Assembly: GCA_030529995.1 (NCBI GenBank)
Contig: JAUMVT010000005.1
Span: 1 to 64,000, forward strand
Origin: Clostridia bacterium
Lineage (GTDB): Bacteria; Bacillota; Clostridia; Christensenellales; Aristaeellaceae
Reading direction: 5' to 3'
DNA: 64,000 nucleotides
In this document: piece by piece, positions 40,733 through 49,768 of the stretch
How the letters are laid out: every line of letters begins with the position of its first letter
How positions within the stretch are numbered: the stretch's first letter is position 1
Translations under genes and position numbers: made by a program
Notes under the pieces: model-generated
The model's input: the letters and a program-made list of their open reading frames with translations, nothing else
What the model was told of the DNA's origin: nothing
Database searches by the model: none

Positions 40733-42469
40733 ATGGAACAAAAAGAGAAACAGAACAGCGGAACCTGGAAAAGCCTGTTCAGCACCCTGAAGAAGCTTCA
40801 CCTTTCCTGGGTGTGGGTGATCATTGCCCTGACGCTGAATATGGCCTTCAATACCATGCTGCTGAACCTTCCGGATATGACCGCCAGCCTGCTGGGCGGG
40901 GATCTTTCCGCCGGCGCCATCGGGCAGGCGGTGGTGTACTACATTACCCTGGGGCTCATGTCCTTCGTGATGGTGTCCAGCCAGGTGCAGGCTCAGTCTC
41001 TCAGTGTGCGGAAGGCGCGGGAAAGCATCTGGCAGAAGATGCTGGGCATGAAGATGGAGCACTTCGACCGGAATGATCCTTCCGACCTGATGAGCACCAT
41101 CATCAACGATACCAGCTCCGCCGTCAACAGCCTGGTGAATGTGATCATTTACCTGATTCCCGACCTGTACTACGTCATTGCGGCGCTGGTGCGCATCAAT
41201 CAGTATCACTGGGTGCTGGCACTGTCCTGCTTCGCCCTGATTCCCATCAAGTACCTGTACGCCCTGTTCGTGGGCAAGAAAATGCAGACCGCCACCACCC
41301 GGCTCTACGGCCGCATCGGCCAGTTGACCAGCTTTCTGGCGGATCGGATTAACCATCTTCCCCTGATTAAGACCTACACCAACGAGCAGGCGGAGGGGGA
41401 AAAGGGTCAGCAGGTGGCCGGGGAGATCCTGAAGGCCAACATGAAGGTGGTTCGGGTGGAAAACACCGCCTCCGGCATTGTGGCGGTCATCGGCATCCTG
41501 CAAAAGTTTGTGGTGGTTGTGGTGGCGGTGATTCTGCTCCAGCGGAAGGAAATCGACCTCACCATGTGGCTGGCCTTCTTCCTCTTCACCCAGAACCTGT
41601 TCCCCATTATGGACGGCGTGTTCGATCAGTGGGTGAAGATCAAGGGCATCAAGGGCGGCTTTGAACGCACCTCCGGCATCATGAACGGTGAGGACGAGGA
41701 CGCAGGAGCGGCCGCCTTCCCCGTAGGGGGCGAGATCCGCTTCGAAAACGTCACCTTCACCTACCCCGGCACGGAGGAGCCTGCCCTGAAGAATGTTTCC
41801 TTTACCGTGCCGGACGGGGGCAGCGTGGCCATTGTGGGCATGTGCGGCAGCGGCAAAACCACTTCCGTCAGCCTGCTGGAGCGGTTCTACACCCCGGATT
41901 CCGGCAGGGTAACGGTAGGCGGTCAGGACATTGGGGAGATTTCTCTGGAAACCTTCCGGCACAAGCTGGCCTACGTGCAGCAGGGAGCAGGCATCTTCAG
42001 CGGCACCCTGCGGGAAGCCCTGACCTACGGCATTGACCGGCCGGTGACGGATGAGGAAATTCTGGACGCTGCCCGGCGTACCGGCTTTATGGAATACCTG
42101 GAGAGCTGCGAAGAGGGGCTGAATCAGGCCATTGCCCCCGGGGGCGACTCCATGTCCGGCGGACAGAAGCAGCGGCTGGTGCTGACCCGGGAGGTGCTCC
42201 GGGGCGGCGATGTGATCCTGATGGACGAGCCCACCAGTGCCCTGGATGTGCGGGTGTCCGCCAAAATACAGGACACCATGGATGAGGTGTTCGCCGGCAA
42301 GACTCGCATCCTTGTGACCCATGACCTGGACTATGCCCGCCGGTGCGAGCGGATGATTGTGCTGTGTGACGGCGTTCTGGTAGGAGACGGGGATCACATC
42401 CACCTGATGGAAACCTGCCCCACCTACCGGCACATGGTAGAAAACGAAGGAAAGGAGCAGCAGCAATGA
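40733..42469 (+). CDS. ABC exporter half-transporter (ABCB type), subunit 1
   Basis: A 578 aa fused membrane and ATPase protein: six membrane helices in residues about 25-320, then a nucleotide-binding domain with Walker A GMCGSGKTTS, signature MSGGQKQR, Walker B VILMDEPTSALD and switch His in LVTHDLD. Both subunits of the pair keep the catalytic Glu after Walker B. Such heterodimers export peptides, lipids or drugs; the substrate is unknown. The stop overlaps the next start by 4 bp (ATGA). AGGAG precedes the ATG. Confidence 0.92.
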   Translation: MEQKEKQNSGTWKSLFSTLKKLHLSWVWVIIALTLNMAFNTMLLNLPDMTASLLGGDLSAGAIGQAVVYYITLGLMSFVMVSSQVQAQSLSVRKARESIWQKMLGMKMEHFDRNDPSDLMSTIINDTSSAVNSLVNVIIYLIPDLYYVIAALVRINQYHWVLALSCFALIPIKYLYALFVGKKMQTATTRLYGRIGQLTSFLADRINHLPLIKTYTNEQAEGEKGQQVAGEILKANMKVVRVENTASGIVAVIGILQKFVVVVVAVILLQRKEIDLTMWLAFFLFTQNLFPIMDGVFDQWVKIKGIKGGFERTSGIMNGEDEDAGAAAFPVGGEIRFENVTFTYPGTEEPALKNVSFTVPDGGSVAIVGMCGSGKTTSVSLLERFYTPDSGRVTVGGQDIGEISLETFRHKLAYVQQGAGIFSGTLREALTYGIDRPVTDEEILDAARRTGFMEYLESCEEGLNQAIAPGGDSMSGGQKQRLVLTREVLRGGDVILMDEPTSALDVRVSAKIQDTMDEVFAGKTRILVTHDLDYARRCERMIVLCDGVLVGDGDHIHLMETCPTYRHMVENEGKEQQQ

Positions 42470-44166
42470 AGAAGCTAGCAAAGCAGTTCAGCGTCCTGAA
42501 GGGCGTCAAAATGCCTTGGGTGCTGATTCTCCTGTCCTTCCTGTTCTCCGCCTCCACCATGAGTGCGGAGCTGCAAAGTGCTACCCTGACCGCCAGCGTT
42601 ATCGATACCAGCCAGAAGGCCATTAACGCCAGCGTGCTTTTCAATTACATTACCATTACCGCGGCGGCAGCAGTGCTGTCCATTGCCTCCAACTACTTTA
42701 CCCGGCGCATGGAGGAGACCATCAACCTGCGGGTTCGGTGCAAGCTGTGGGAAAAGATCATGCACCTGCCCTCTAAGTTCTATGATCAGGACAACGGCAA
42801 CGAGCTGGTGAGCCGAATCACCTCCGATGCCAGTGCTCCCTCTTCACTGTTCTCCATGGCAGTGTCCTTTGTGGTGTGCGTGGTTACCTCTGTGCAGGCC
42901 TTCATTCGCCTGTACAGCTACAACACCATGCTGGCCAACTATTCCCTGCTGATCATTCCCCTGACCCTTATCATCTGCATCATCTACGGCAAGCTGATGT
43001 ATAAGCTGGGTGTGTACAGCACTGTTACCGTGGCCAGCAGCCTGGGCTATCTGGCGGAGCGTGTGCGGAACTTCCGCCTGATTAAGAGCGCCGCCGCCGA
43101 AAAGCTGGAAAGCCAGAAGGCCAACGCCACCTTTAAGCGGATGTACATTGCGGACTTCCTGAACTGGCTGATGGTGGCCGGGTACCAGCTGGTATCCAGC
43201 ATGTTCTCCATCATGTTCATCTTCATCGTGTTTGTGCTGGGGGGACAGTTCGTGTCCACCGGAGAGCTGACCATCGGCGACCTGACCGCCTTCTACATGA
43301 TCACCGGCATTGTGGGGCTGCAGCTGATGCAGTTCTTCATGAACGTAGGCTCCGTGTCCGGCATTTTCGGCAACATGAAGAAGATCAACAGCATCTCCGA
43401 AGCGGAGCCTGAAAAGGAAGGCGGCGAAGCCGTTCCTGCCCGGTGCTCCGACATTGCATTGGAAAACGTGGGCTTTGCCTATTCCCCGGAGCGGCCTGTG
43501 CTGAAGGACGTTTCCGTCACCATCCCCAAGGGGAAGGTCACTGCCATCATCGGCGGCAACGGCGCAGGCAAGAGCACCGTGTTCAAGCTGCTGGTGCGGC
43601 TGTATGAGCCTTCTCAGGGCAGAATCCTCTTCGGCGGGGACGATATTGCCGCCTATGATGTGATCCAGTGGCGGGATCGGTTCGCCTACGTGTTCCAGCG
43701 GGATCCTCTCATTGGGGGCACAGTGCGGGAGAATATCCTCTACGGTCTGGATCGGGAAGTCAGCGAAGAGGAGCTCGTCGAAACGGCCAAGAAGGCCAAC
43801 TGCTACGACTTCATTATGGAAAAGCCCCTGGGCTTTGATGAGGATGTGGGACTGGGCGGCTCCAACTTCTCCGGCGGACAGGCGCAGTGCATTGCCATTG
43901 CCCGTGCCATGCTGCGGAATGCGGACTTCCTGCTGCTGGACGAAGCCACCAGCAATCTGGACGTGACCAGCGAGGCCATGGTTACCAAGGCACTGGATAC
44001 GCTGATGGAAGGCCGCACCACCATCATGATTGCCCACAGCTATGCCGCTACCAGAAATGCGGATCACATCATCGTCATGAAGGATGGCCAGCTGGAGGCC
44101 TGCGGCACCCCTGAGGAAATGGAAAAGACCAACGCCTATTATCAGCTGTTTGCAAAAACGCTGTAA
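42466..44166 (+). CDS. ABC exporter half-transporter (ABCB type), subunit 2
   Basis: A 566 aa partner of the preceding protein with the same architecture: six membrane helices, Walker A GGNGAGKSTV, signature FSGGQAQC, Walker B FLLLDEATSNLD and switch His in MIAHSY. The Cys at the end of the signature (QAQC in place of QxQR) is atypical. A heterodimeric exporter with subunit 1 is the natural reading. The M16C protease gene follows after 37 bp, so a peptide-processing and export role is possible but not shown. Confidence 0.92.
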   Translation: MKKLAKQFSVLKGVKMPWVLILLSFLFSASTMSAELQSATLTASVIDTSQKAINASVLFNYITITAAAAVLSIASNYFTRRMEETINLRVRCKLWEKIMHLPSKFYDQDNGNELVSRITSDASAPSSLFSMAVSFVVCVVTSVQAFIRLYSYNTMLANYSLLIIPLTLIICIIYGKLMYKLGVYSTVTVASSLGYLAERVRNFRLIKSAAAEKLESQKANATFKRMYIADFLNWLMVAGYQLVSSMFSIMFIFIVFVLGGQFVSTGELTIGDLTAFYMITGIVGLQLMQFFMNVGSVSGIFGNMKKINSISEAEPEKEGGEAVPARCSDIALENVGFAYSPERPVLKDVSVTIPKGKVTAIIGGNGAGKSTVFKLLVRLYEPSQGRILFGGDDIAAYDVIQWRDRFAYVFQRDPLIGGTVRENILYGLDREVSEEELVETAKKANCYDFIMEKPLGFDEDVGLGGSNFSGGQAQCIAIARAMLRNADFLLLDEATSNLDVTSEAMVTKALDTLMEGRTTIMIAHSYAATRNADHIIVMKDGQLEACGTPEEMEKTNAYYQLFAKTL

Positions 44167-44203
44167 GGTACTTATTGACGAAAGATAGAAAGGTGTGATA
44201 CCA

Positions 44204-47092
44204 ATGCCCGAAGCAATGAAGCTTGCGGATGCCCTCCTGGGCGATACGGTTGCCGGCTTTGTGCTGGAAAAGAAGGAATCCGTTCCGGCCAAGAAGGCCA
44301 CCCTGTATACCCTACGGCACGGCCAGTGCGGCGCAAAGCTGCTGTACTTCGACCGCCCGGATGACAACAAGACCTTTGCCGTATCCTTCAAGACCCTGCC
44401 GGAAAACGACACCGGCGTGTTCCACATTCTGGAGCACAGCGTGCTGAACGGCTCCAAGAAGTATCCGGTGAAGGAACCCTTCGTTTCCCTGCTGCAAACC
44501 TCCATGCAGACCTTCCTCAACGCCATGACCTACGGGGATAAGACCATGTTCCCCGTTTCCAGCCGGAACGAGCAGGATCTGTTCAATCTCATGAGCGTGT
44601 ATCTGGACGCTGTGTTCTGCCCCGGCATTTACGAGAAGCCGGAAATCTTCATGCAGGAAGGCTGGCACTACGAGTTCGATGAAGCCACCGGAGAAGTCAC
44701 CTATAACGGCGTGGTGTTCAACGAAATGAAGGGCGCCTACGCCGATGTGGATGAGATGATGGGGGACGCCGTCAATCGTCTGCTGTACCCGGATACCTGC
44801 TACCGCTTCTCCTCCGGCGGTCTGCCGGAGAAAATCACCGACCTGAGCTATGAGCAGTTCCTGAACACTCACCGCCGGTTCTATCACCCCAGCAACGCCT
44901 ATTTCATCCTGGATGGTCACATGGACGTGGAAAAGGTGTTGGGGTATATCGACCATGAGTATCTTTCCAAGTACGATTTCCGCCAGCCGGACTTTGATTT
45001 CACCCTGCAGCAGCCTGTCACCGGCGAAAGCACGGTCTATTTCGAGCCTTCTCAGGGGGAGGAAGACCGGGCGCATCTGTCCCTTTCCAAACTGCTGTGC
45101 ACCTATCAGGATCGGGAAAAGATCTACGCCGCGAAAGTCCTTGCCAGTTGCCTGACCGGCTCCAACGAGGCACCCCTCAGCCGTGCCTTCCTGGAGAAGG
45201 GTCTGGCGGAGGATGTGGCCTTGCAGGTGGACGACGGCATTTATCAGCCCAACTTTACCCTGCTGGCACGGAATACCCGACAGGAGCACTTTGACGCCAT
45301 TCCTGCCTTCGTGGCAGAGGAAGCCAACCGTTTGGCCAAGGAAGGCCTTGACCGGGCTTCCCTGAGCGCCTGCATCGAGCGCCTTGCCTTCAAGAGCCGG
45401 GAAGTGGAGGAGCCCTACGGGGTCAATCTGGCGGATCAGGTGATGAAGAGCTGGCTGTACGGCGGGGATCCCTTGGAGCGGGTGAACACGGCGGACATCT
45501 TCGACAGCCTGCGGAAGAAGCTGGATACCGACTACTTCGAGCAGCTCCTGCTGGAGATGCTGGGGGATGCATCGGACAAGTGCCTTGTGCGTGCTCTGCC
45601 CTCCCAAACCAAGGTGGCGGACGACGCCCGGAAGGAAAAGGACAAGCTGGCTGCTGTTACCGCCCAGTGGAGCGAGGACAAGCGTGCCCAGGTGCAGCAG
45701 GCAACGGAGAAGATGCTTCAGTGGCAGCAGACTCCGGATGATGAGGAAGCCCTTGCCGCCCTGCCCAAGCTCCGGCTTTCCGACGTATCCCGGGATGTGG
45801 AGGTGCCGGAAGCCGTGTCCCGTCCTCTGGCCAATCGGCCGGGCATCCATGTGGATGTGAACAGTGACGGCATTGTGTACCTGAGCCTGTACTTCAATGT
45901 GTCCGACCTGACCGTGGAGGAGCTGCGGCAGCTGAAGCTGCTGACATCCTGCCTCTGCAAGCTGCCCACCGCTCATCATACGGTGCTGGAGCTGCAGAAC
46001 AGCGTCAAGGCCACCACAGGCAAGCTGATCAGCTCCGTAACCACCACCGCCCCCAAGGAGGATATTCACGCCTGCTCCACCTACGTGAAGGTGACTGCCA
46101 GCGTGCTGCAGGAGAACATCCCTGCCGCCTCCAAGCTGATCGGCGAGATTCTGACCGCCACCGACTGGACGGAAACGGAGAAGATCGGCAAGGTGGTTGC
46201 CCAGCTGGATTCCAAGCACAAGCAGACCCTGATCAACAACGGCATGACCTACGCCGTCATCAAGGCCGGCTCCGGCTTCTCGGCGGACAGTGCCATGCAG
46301 GAGGCTCTCTCCGGGGAAAGCTACATGCAGTGGTTCTCCCGCCTGGCGGAGGCTTTCCAGACGGAGCAGAAGACCATGGGCGAGGAGCTGGCAGCTCTGG
46401 CCAAGCGGGTCTTCGTGTCTGAGCGGCTGTTTGTGGCCGTGGGAGGCGATGGGGACACCACCGCCCTGGAAGACATGATTCGCGGCCTGCCCGCCGGCAC
46501 CATGGGTGCCCCGAAGGATGCCCCTGCCGGCATCAGCGGCCATCAGGCCGTGGAAATCCCGGCGGATGTGGGCTTCAGCGCTTTGGGCGGCAATCTGGTG
46601 GCCTTCGGCAGCCGGTACACAGGCCCTTGGTCCGTGCTTTCCTCCCTGCTGACCTTCAGCTACCTGTGGGGGGCTGTCCGGGTGCAGGGCGGCGCCTACG
46701 GCACAGGCATGAATGTGGACAGTGACGGCAATATGTTCTGCTACTCCTACCGGGATCCCAACATGCAGAACACGGCCGAAGTCTTCTCCCATCTGGCGGA
46801 TGCGCTGGAAGCAATGCTCCAGCAGCCCATGCCTCTGGATGACCTGATCATCGGCGTGATCAACACCACCGATCCCCTGCTGGATCCTTACAATGCCTTC
46901 AGCCTCTGCTGCAGCCGTTACCTTAGCGGCAGCACCAAGGAGAATGTGCTCCGCTATCGCCACGAAATGCTGGATACCACCATGGACAGCCTGAAGGCGC
47001 TGATCCCCGTGCTGCGCACCTTCACCGAAAAGGGCAGCCTGTGCGTCATCGGCAACCACGACGCCGTGGCCTTCGTGAAGGAAGAAAACTGA
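44204..47092 (+). CDS. M16C-family insulinase-like zinc metallopeptidase (PreP/presequence-protease type)
   Basis: A 962 aa protease of the presequence-protease branch, built as two M16 halves forming a closed chamber that degrades peptides. The inverted zinc motif HILEH is in the N-terminal half (with SVLNGSKKYPVKEPF after it) and the downstream Glu is in VVFNEMKGAYAD. The C-terminal half carries the Arg/Tyr region (YGTGMNVDSDG, FSLCCSRYLSG). No signal peptide, so it is cytoplasmic. AGAAAGGTG precedes the chosen ATG; a GTG three codons upstream overlaps the ribosome site. Confidence 0.92.
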   Translation: MPEAMKLADALLGDTVAGFVLEKKESVPAKKATLYTLRHGQCGAKLLYFDRPDDNKTFAVSFKTLPENDTGVFHILEHSVLNGSKKYPVKEPFVSLLQTSMQTFLNAMTYGDKTMFPVSSRNEQDLFNLMSVYLDAVFCPGIYEKPEIFMQEGWHYEFDEATGEVTYNGVVFNEMKGAYADVDEMMGDAVNRLLYPDTCYRFSSGGLPEKITDLSYEQFLNTHRRFYHPSNAYFILDGHMDVEKVLGYIDHEYLSKYDFRQPDFDFTLQQPVTGESTVYFEPSQGEEDRAHLSLSKLLCTYQDREKIYAAKVLASCLTGSNEAPLSRAFLEKGLAEDVALQVDDGIYQPNFTLLARNTRQEHFDAIPAFVAEEANRLAKEGLDRASLSACIERLAFKSREVEEPYGVNLADQVMKSWLYGGDPLERVNTADIFDSLRKKLDTDYFEQLLLEMLGDASDKCLVRALPSQTKVADDARKEKDKLAAVTAQWSEDKRAQVQQATEKMLQWQQTPDDEEALAALPKLRLSDVSRDVEVPEAVSRPLANRPGIHVDVNSDGIVYLSLYFNVSDLTVEELRQLKLLTSCLCKLPTAHHTVLELQNSVKATTGKLISSVTTTAPKEDIHACSTYVKVTASVLQENIPAASKLIGEILTATDWTETEKIGKVVAQLDSKHKQTLINNGMTYAVIKAGSGFSADSAMQEALSGESYMQWFSRLAEAFQTEQKTMGEELAALAKRVFVSERLFVAVGGDGDTTALEDMIRGLPAGTMGAPKDAPAGISGHQAVEIPADVGFSALGGNLVAFGSRYTGPWSVLSSLLTFSYLWGAVRVQGGAYGTGMNVDSDGNMFCYSYRDPNMQNTAEVFSHLADALEAMLQQPMPLDDLIIGVINTTDPLLDPYNAFSLCCSRYLSGSTKENVLRYRHEMLDTTMDSLKALIPVLRTFTEKGSLCVIGNHDAVAFVKEEN

Positions 47093-47116
47093 AGCACCAT
47101 AACCGCACGATAGGCT

Positions 47117-47168
47117 GCACCCCACCCTCCGGAAGACGAAAATTCGCCGGAAGGTGGGGTGCTCTTTT
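47117..47168 (+). terminator. terminator of the M16C gene
   Basis: CACCCCACC-C-TCCGG (47118-47132) pairs with CCGGAAGGTGGGGTG (47147-47161), followed by CTCTTTT. Confidence 0.85.
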
Positions 47169-47237
47169 GAATGAATGCAGTTTGATGCAATGGTCAAAGC
47201 TGGGGAAGAACCTTGGAAACCCCAAGCAAATAAAACA

Positions 47238-47280
47238 GGGCTGTCTCTCCTGATCTTTTCGGATCGTTTTGAGACAGCCC
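47238..47280 (-). terminator. terminator of the RiPP-like operon
   Basis: GGGCTGTCTC (47238-47247) pairs with GAGACAGCCC (47271-47280); on the minus strand it is followed by TGTTTTATTT. It ends the transcript 11 bp after the PqqD-like gene. Confidence 0.85.
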
Positions 47281-47290
47281 TTCACGCTTT

Positions 47291-47551
47291 TTATGCCAAT
47301 GCAGGCTTCACCGTGTCCAGAAACTCCTTCAAGTCCCGGGCAGCAGTGTCCTTGTCCAGTCCGGCATAGTGGTCGCACATGCGCTGCACCAGCTCCTCCT
47401 CGGTCAGTTCCTCCTCCAGCTGCTTCCACAGCCACACGCCGGTGCTGTTCAGCCGAATCAGCCCGTTGAAGTGCTGGCTTTCCTCGCCCACAGGCACCAG
47501 AATGTCCTCTTCGCACACGTTCCGCAGCAGAAAATCTTTCTTGGCCTTCAT
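47291..47551 (-). CDS. PqqD-like peptide chaperone (RRE domain)
   Basis: An 86 aa protein of the PqqD family: a winged-helix-like RiPP recognition element with LLRNVCEEDILVPVGEE opening strands, LNSTGVWLW (the typical N-G/S-x-x-W turn) and the helical ELTEEELVQRM end. PqqD proteins bind the leader of a precursor peptide and hand it to a radical SAM maturase. It is last in an operon with a precursor-like peptide, a radical SAM/SPASM enzyme, a peptidase and a HprK-like kinase. Confidence 0.85.
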   Translation of the reverse strand: MKAKKDFLLRNVCEEDILVPVGEESQHFNGLIRLNSTGVWLWKQLEEELTEEELVQRMCDHYAGLDKDTAARDLKEFLDTVKPALA

Positions 47552-47558
47552 GATGGGT

Positions 47559-48014
47559 TCACTCCTTGATGCAAGATTTTTTCATCTTTCGTATACACCG
47601 GCCGGGCAGCCTCCGGCAAAACTGCCATCCGTCCTTCAGGGGACGCAGGCGGAAAAGCCGGCGGACATAGGCCTGATACTCCTTGTCTGTCACCGGGATC
47701 ATGTCCCCGCCGTCCGGGCTGAAGGCGGTCAAGATCCCCAGCAGGGCGGATACAGGCACATGCTCCGTATAGGCACAGTTGTCCCCCCGAATCAGGCACA
47801 TATCTCCCTTCACCTTGAGAACCCGGTGGAGCACATACCCGACTTCCCCACGGTAGAGCACCACATCCCCGGGCTTGGGAGGCTGGGTCAGCCGATCGAT
47901 CCGCACCTGGGATCGGCTGTGGTGGAGCATGGGCTCCATGCTGACGCCCACCGTGGCGTGGAGCACCCAGCCTTTTTCCTCCAGCTGCTTTTCAAGGGAG
48001 GAATGGGTGGTCAT
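47559..48014 (-). CDS. S24/S26-family signal-peptidase-like protein
   Basis: A 151 aa protein. The catalytic serine block reads VGVSMEPML, and the later block HRVLKVKGDMCLIRGDNC has His in the place where bacterial signal peptidase I uses Lys, as in the ER/archaeal-type branch. It has no clear membrane anchor, so it may cut a peptide in the cytoplasm or at the membrane. Within this operon it is a candidate leader protease. The start overlaps the radical SAM stop (ATGA), indicating coupling. Confidence 0.78.
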   Translation of the reverse strand: MTTHSSLEKQLEEKGWVLHATVGVSMEPMLHHSRSQVRIDRLTQPPKPGDVVLYRGEVGYVLHRVLKVKGDMCLIRGDNCAYTEHVPVSALLGILTAFSPDGGDMIPVTDKEYQAYVRRLFRLRPLKDGWQFCRRLPGRCIRKMKKSCIKE

Positions 48015-49420
48015 GTTGCGTCCCTTTCTGCCTTCACGCCGTACTTGGCCATGGCTGCGTCTGCCGCCGCCCGAACCCTGGGGGCGTAGTTCATCCGGTA
48101 GAACAGGCACTGATCCGGGTCGCTGCCCATCATGTCCCCGGTGGCGCACACGGCAGAGGCACGGCATCCGCCGCCGCACTGGTACTTGTGCTCACAGGCA
48201 TTGCACTGGGGATTCGCCTGCAGCAGATCCTTCACCTTGGCGGCAGCCATGTCCATGTACAGTCCGGCGGAAAGCAGCTTCTGCAGCCCTTCCTCCTGAA
48301 TGCGGGGGAAGGCGGATTGCCCATCCCAGCTGGTCATGGGCAGGCAGGGCAGCAGCCGGCCTTCCGGGGTAATGTAGCAGGACGCCCGGACAGCGCCGCA
48401 CAGGTGATGCTCCAGGCAGGAGGCATCGTTGGTGTGCCGCTCGGGAATCACGGTGTAGTCCCCGTTTCGCTTCAGCATCACCACGCCCCCCAGGAGCACA
48501 TCCATGGGCATACCGTCCTCATAATAATGGGGAATGTAGTCAATGGCCGCCTCACAGTAGGCTTCCGTGGTCATTTCATTGCCATCGCTGTTTGCGTGCC
48601 ACAGCTGGGAATCCTGCACTCTGCCCACCTTCAGGGCATGCACCCCGTGGGCAGCCAGCAGCTTCACCGTATCCCGCAGGGTAGATTGGTTGCCCCAGTG
48701 GAGGCACATCTCCACATTCACGGCATAGCCCCGACCCTTGCACAGGTCAAAGGCTCGAAGGGCGGCTTCCTCCGCCCCGGGCACCCGGCGCATCCAGTCG
48801 TGCCAGCCCACGCCGTCAAAGCTGATGGAGAATTCCGGGTGCTGCCCCCGCTTTGCGAAGGCATCCAGCACCTGCTCCGTCAGCAGCCAACCGTTGGTGT
48901 ACACCATGCCGATGGCCATGCCGCATTGGGTCATGTGATCCACCAGCTGCCAGAAATCCTTGCGGACAAAGGGTTCGCCGCCAGTCAGATCCACCTGTCG
49001 GATGCCGCAGCGGTGCATCTGGTCAATGAAGTCCATGGCTTCCTCATGGGTGACTTCCCCCAGCTGGGCGTCCGGGGCATCCATGTAGCAGTGGCGGCAG
49101 TGATAATTGCACCGGCCGGTAATGGACCAGAAGGCACTGCGGACGTACCGATTCCGGTACAGCACATATTGCTGCTCTTTCCGGATGGGGGTAGGCGTGT
49201 CGCAGGAGGTGATATAGCCCTTTGCCTTCAAGGCCTCCAGCGTCTGCTTTTCCTCTGCCGACAGCCTGTCCGTAAAGTCCGTGCATCCGTCGCACAGCAG
49301 CAGCAGGTGAAACTCCCTGCCTGTGCAGGGGATGACCTGGTTCGTGGGCTGATGAATCAGCACGTTAGTCATGTGCTGCCAGCCACGGAGCAGGTAGGCG
49401 TCTGCTAATCGATCATACAT
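48011..49420 (-). CDS. radical SAM/SPASM peptide maturase
   Basis: A 469 aa enzyme. The SAM-binding 4Fe-4S cluster motif is CNYHCRHC (CxxxCxxC) and the C-terminal SPASM region has CYITPEGRLLPC and CNACEHKYQCGGGC, which would hold auxiliary clusters. Enzymes of this kind install thioether, C-C or other crosslinks in RiPP precursors. The N-terminal 70 residues contain no clear RRE, which fits the separate PqqD protein. AGGAG lies 7 bp before the chosen ATG. It follows the small Cys-bearing peptide gene, with a strong hairpin terminator between. Confidence 0.88.
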   Translation of the reverse strand: MYDRLADAYLLRGWQHMTNVLIHQPTNQVIPCTGREFHLLLLCDGCTDFTDRLSAEEKQTLEALKAKGYITSCDTPTPIRKEQQYVLYRNRYVRSAFWSITGRCNYHCRHCYMDAPDAQLGEVTHEEAMDFIDQMHRCGIRQVDLTGGEPFVRKDFWQLVDHMTQCGMAIGMVYTNGWLLTEQVLDAFAKRGQHPEFSISFDGVGWHDWMRRVPGAEEAALRAFDLCKGRGYAVNVEMCLHWGNQSTLRDTVKLLAAHGVHALKVGRVQDSQLWHANSDGNEMTTEAYCEAAIDYIPHYYEDGMPMDVLLGGVVMLKRNGDYTVIPERHTNDASCLEHHLCGAVRASCYITPEGRLLPCLPMTSWDGQSAFPRIQEEGLQKLLSAGLYMDMAAAKVKDLLQANPQCNACEHKYQCGGGCRASAVCATGDMMGSDPDQCLFYRMNYAPRVRAAADAAMAKYGVKAERDAT

Positions 49421-49440
49421 GGGCATGCTCCTCACAGGTT

Positions 49441-49475
49441 AAAAAAAGGCGGCACATACCGAAGCATATGCCGCC
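49441..49475 (-). terminator. strong terminator between precursor and maturase genes
   Basis: On the minus strand GGCGGCATATGC, loop TTCG and GTATGTGCCGCC (49448-49475) are followed by seven T residues. It should stop most transcripts after the precursor gene, giving more precursor than enzyme. Confidence 0.85.
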
Positions 49476-49492
49476 TGCCTGAACGCAAACCA

Positions 49493-49690
49493 TCAACCGA
49501 AGCTGGAGTCTCCATTATCAGGAGAGAAAAGCCCCATCCTCTGACCACAAAAAATGCCCTGACCCGGGTCAGAATAGCGGCAAATGCCTGAATAATTGTT
49601 GAAAAGACAACCTGACCGGGTCGCAATGATGTCGCTGCTGTCGTACATAACAACCTCTGCGCTGGGCTTTACGTACATTTCCTTTTCCAT
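49493..49690 (-). CDS. candidate RiPP precursor peptide
   Basis: A 65 aa peptide with no signal sequence. The first 26 residues (MEKEMYVKPSAEVVMYDSSD and on) look like a RiPP leader. The rest is rich in Gly, Ser, aromatic residues and three cysteines (28, 37, 48), for example SGCLFNNYSGICRYSDPG and GIFCGQRM. AAAGGAGG lies 9 bp before the ATG. It stands between the HprK-like gene and the radical SAM gene and is followed by a strong terminator, as is usual for abundantly made precursors. I do not recognise its class. Confidence 0.75.
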   Translation of the reverse strand: MEKEMYVKPSAEVVMYDSSDIIATRSGCLFNNYSGICRYSDPGQGIFCGQRMGLFSPDNGDSSFG

Positions 49691-49768
49691 GATGTCCTAC
49701 CTCCTTTGAGGGTCCGCAGGCGTTGCCTGCATGTATGCTGCAGAGGCGCTGAGCCTCTCGCTGTCTTG

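Noticed and set aside
40454..42481. A 675-codon minus-strand frame opposite the first ABC exporter gene
   Set aside because: Shadow of the ABC gene, without start signal or domain; part of it runs into the structured repeat.
44312..47197. A 961-codon minus-strand frame opposite the M16C protease gene
   Set aside because: The plus strand encodes a clear zinc protease with motifs in order; the antisense translation has no recognisable family.
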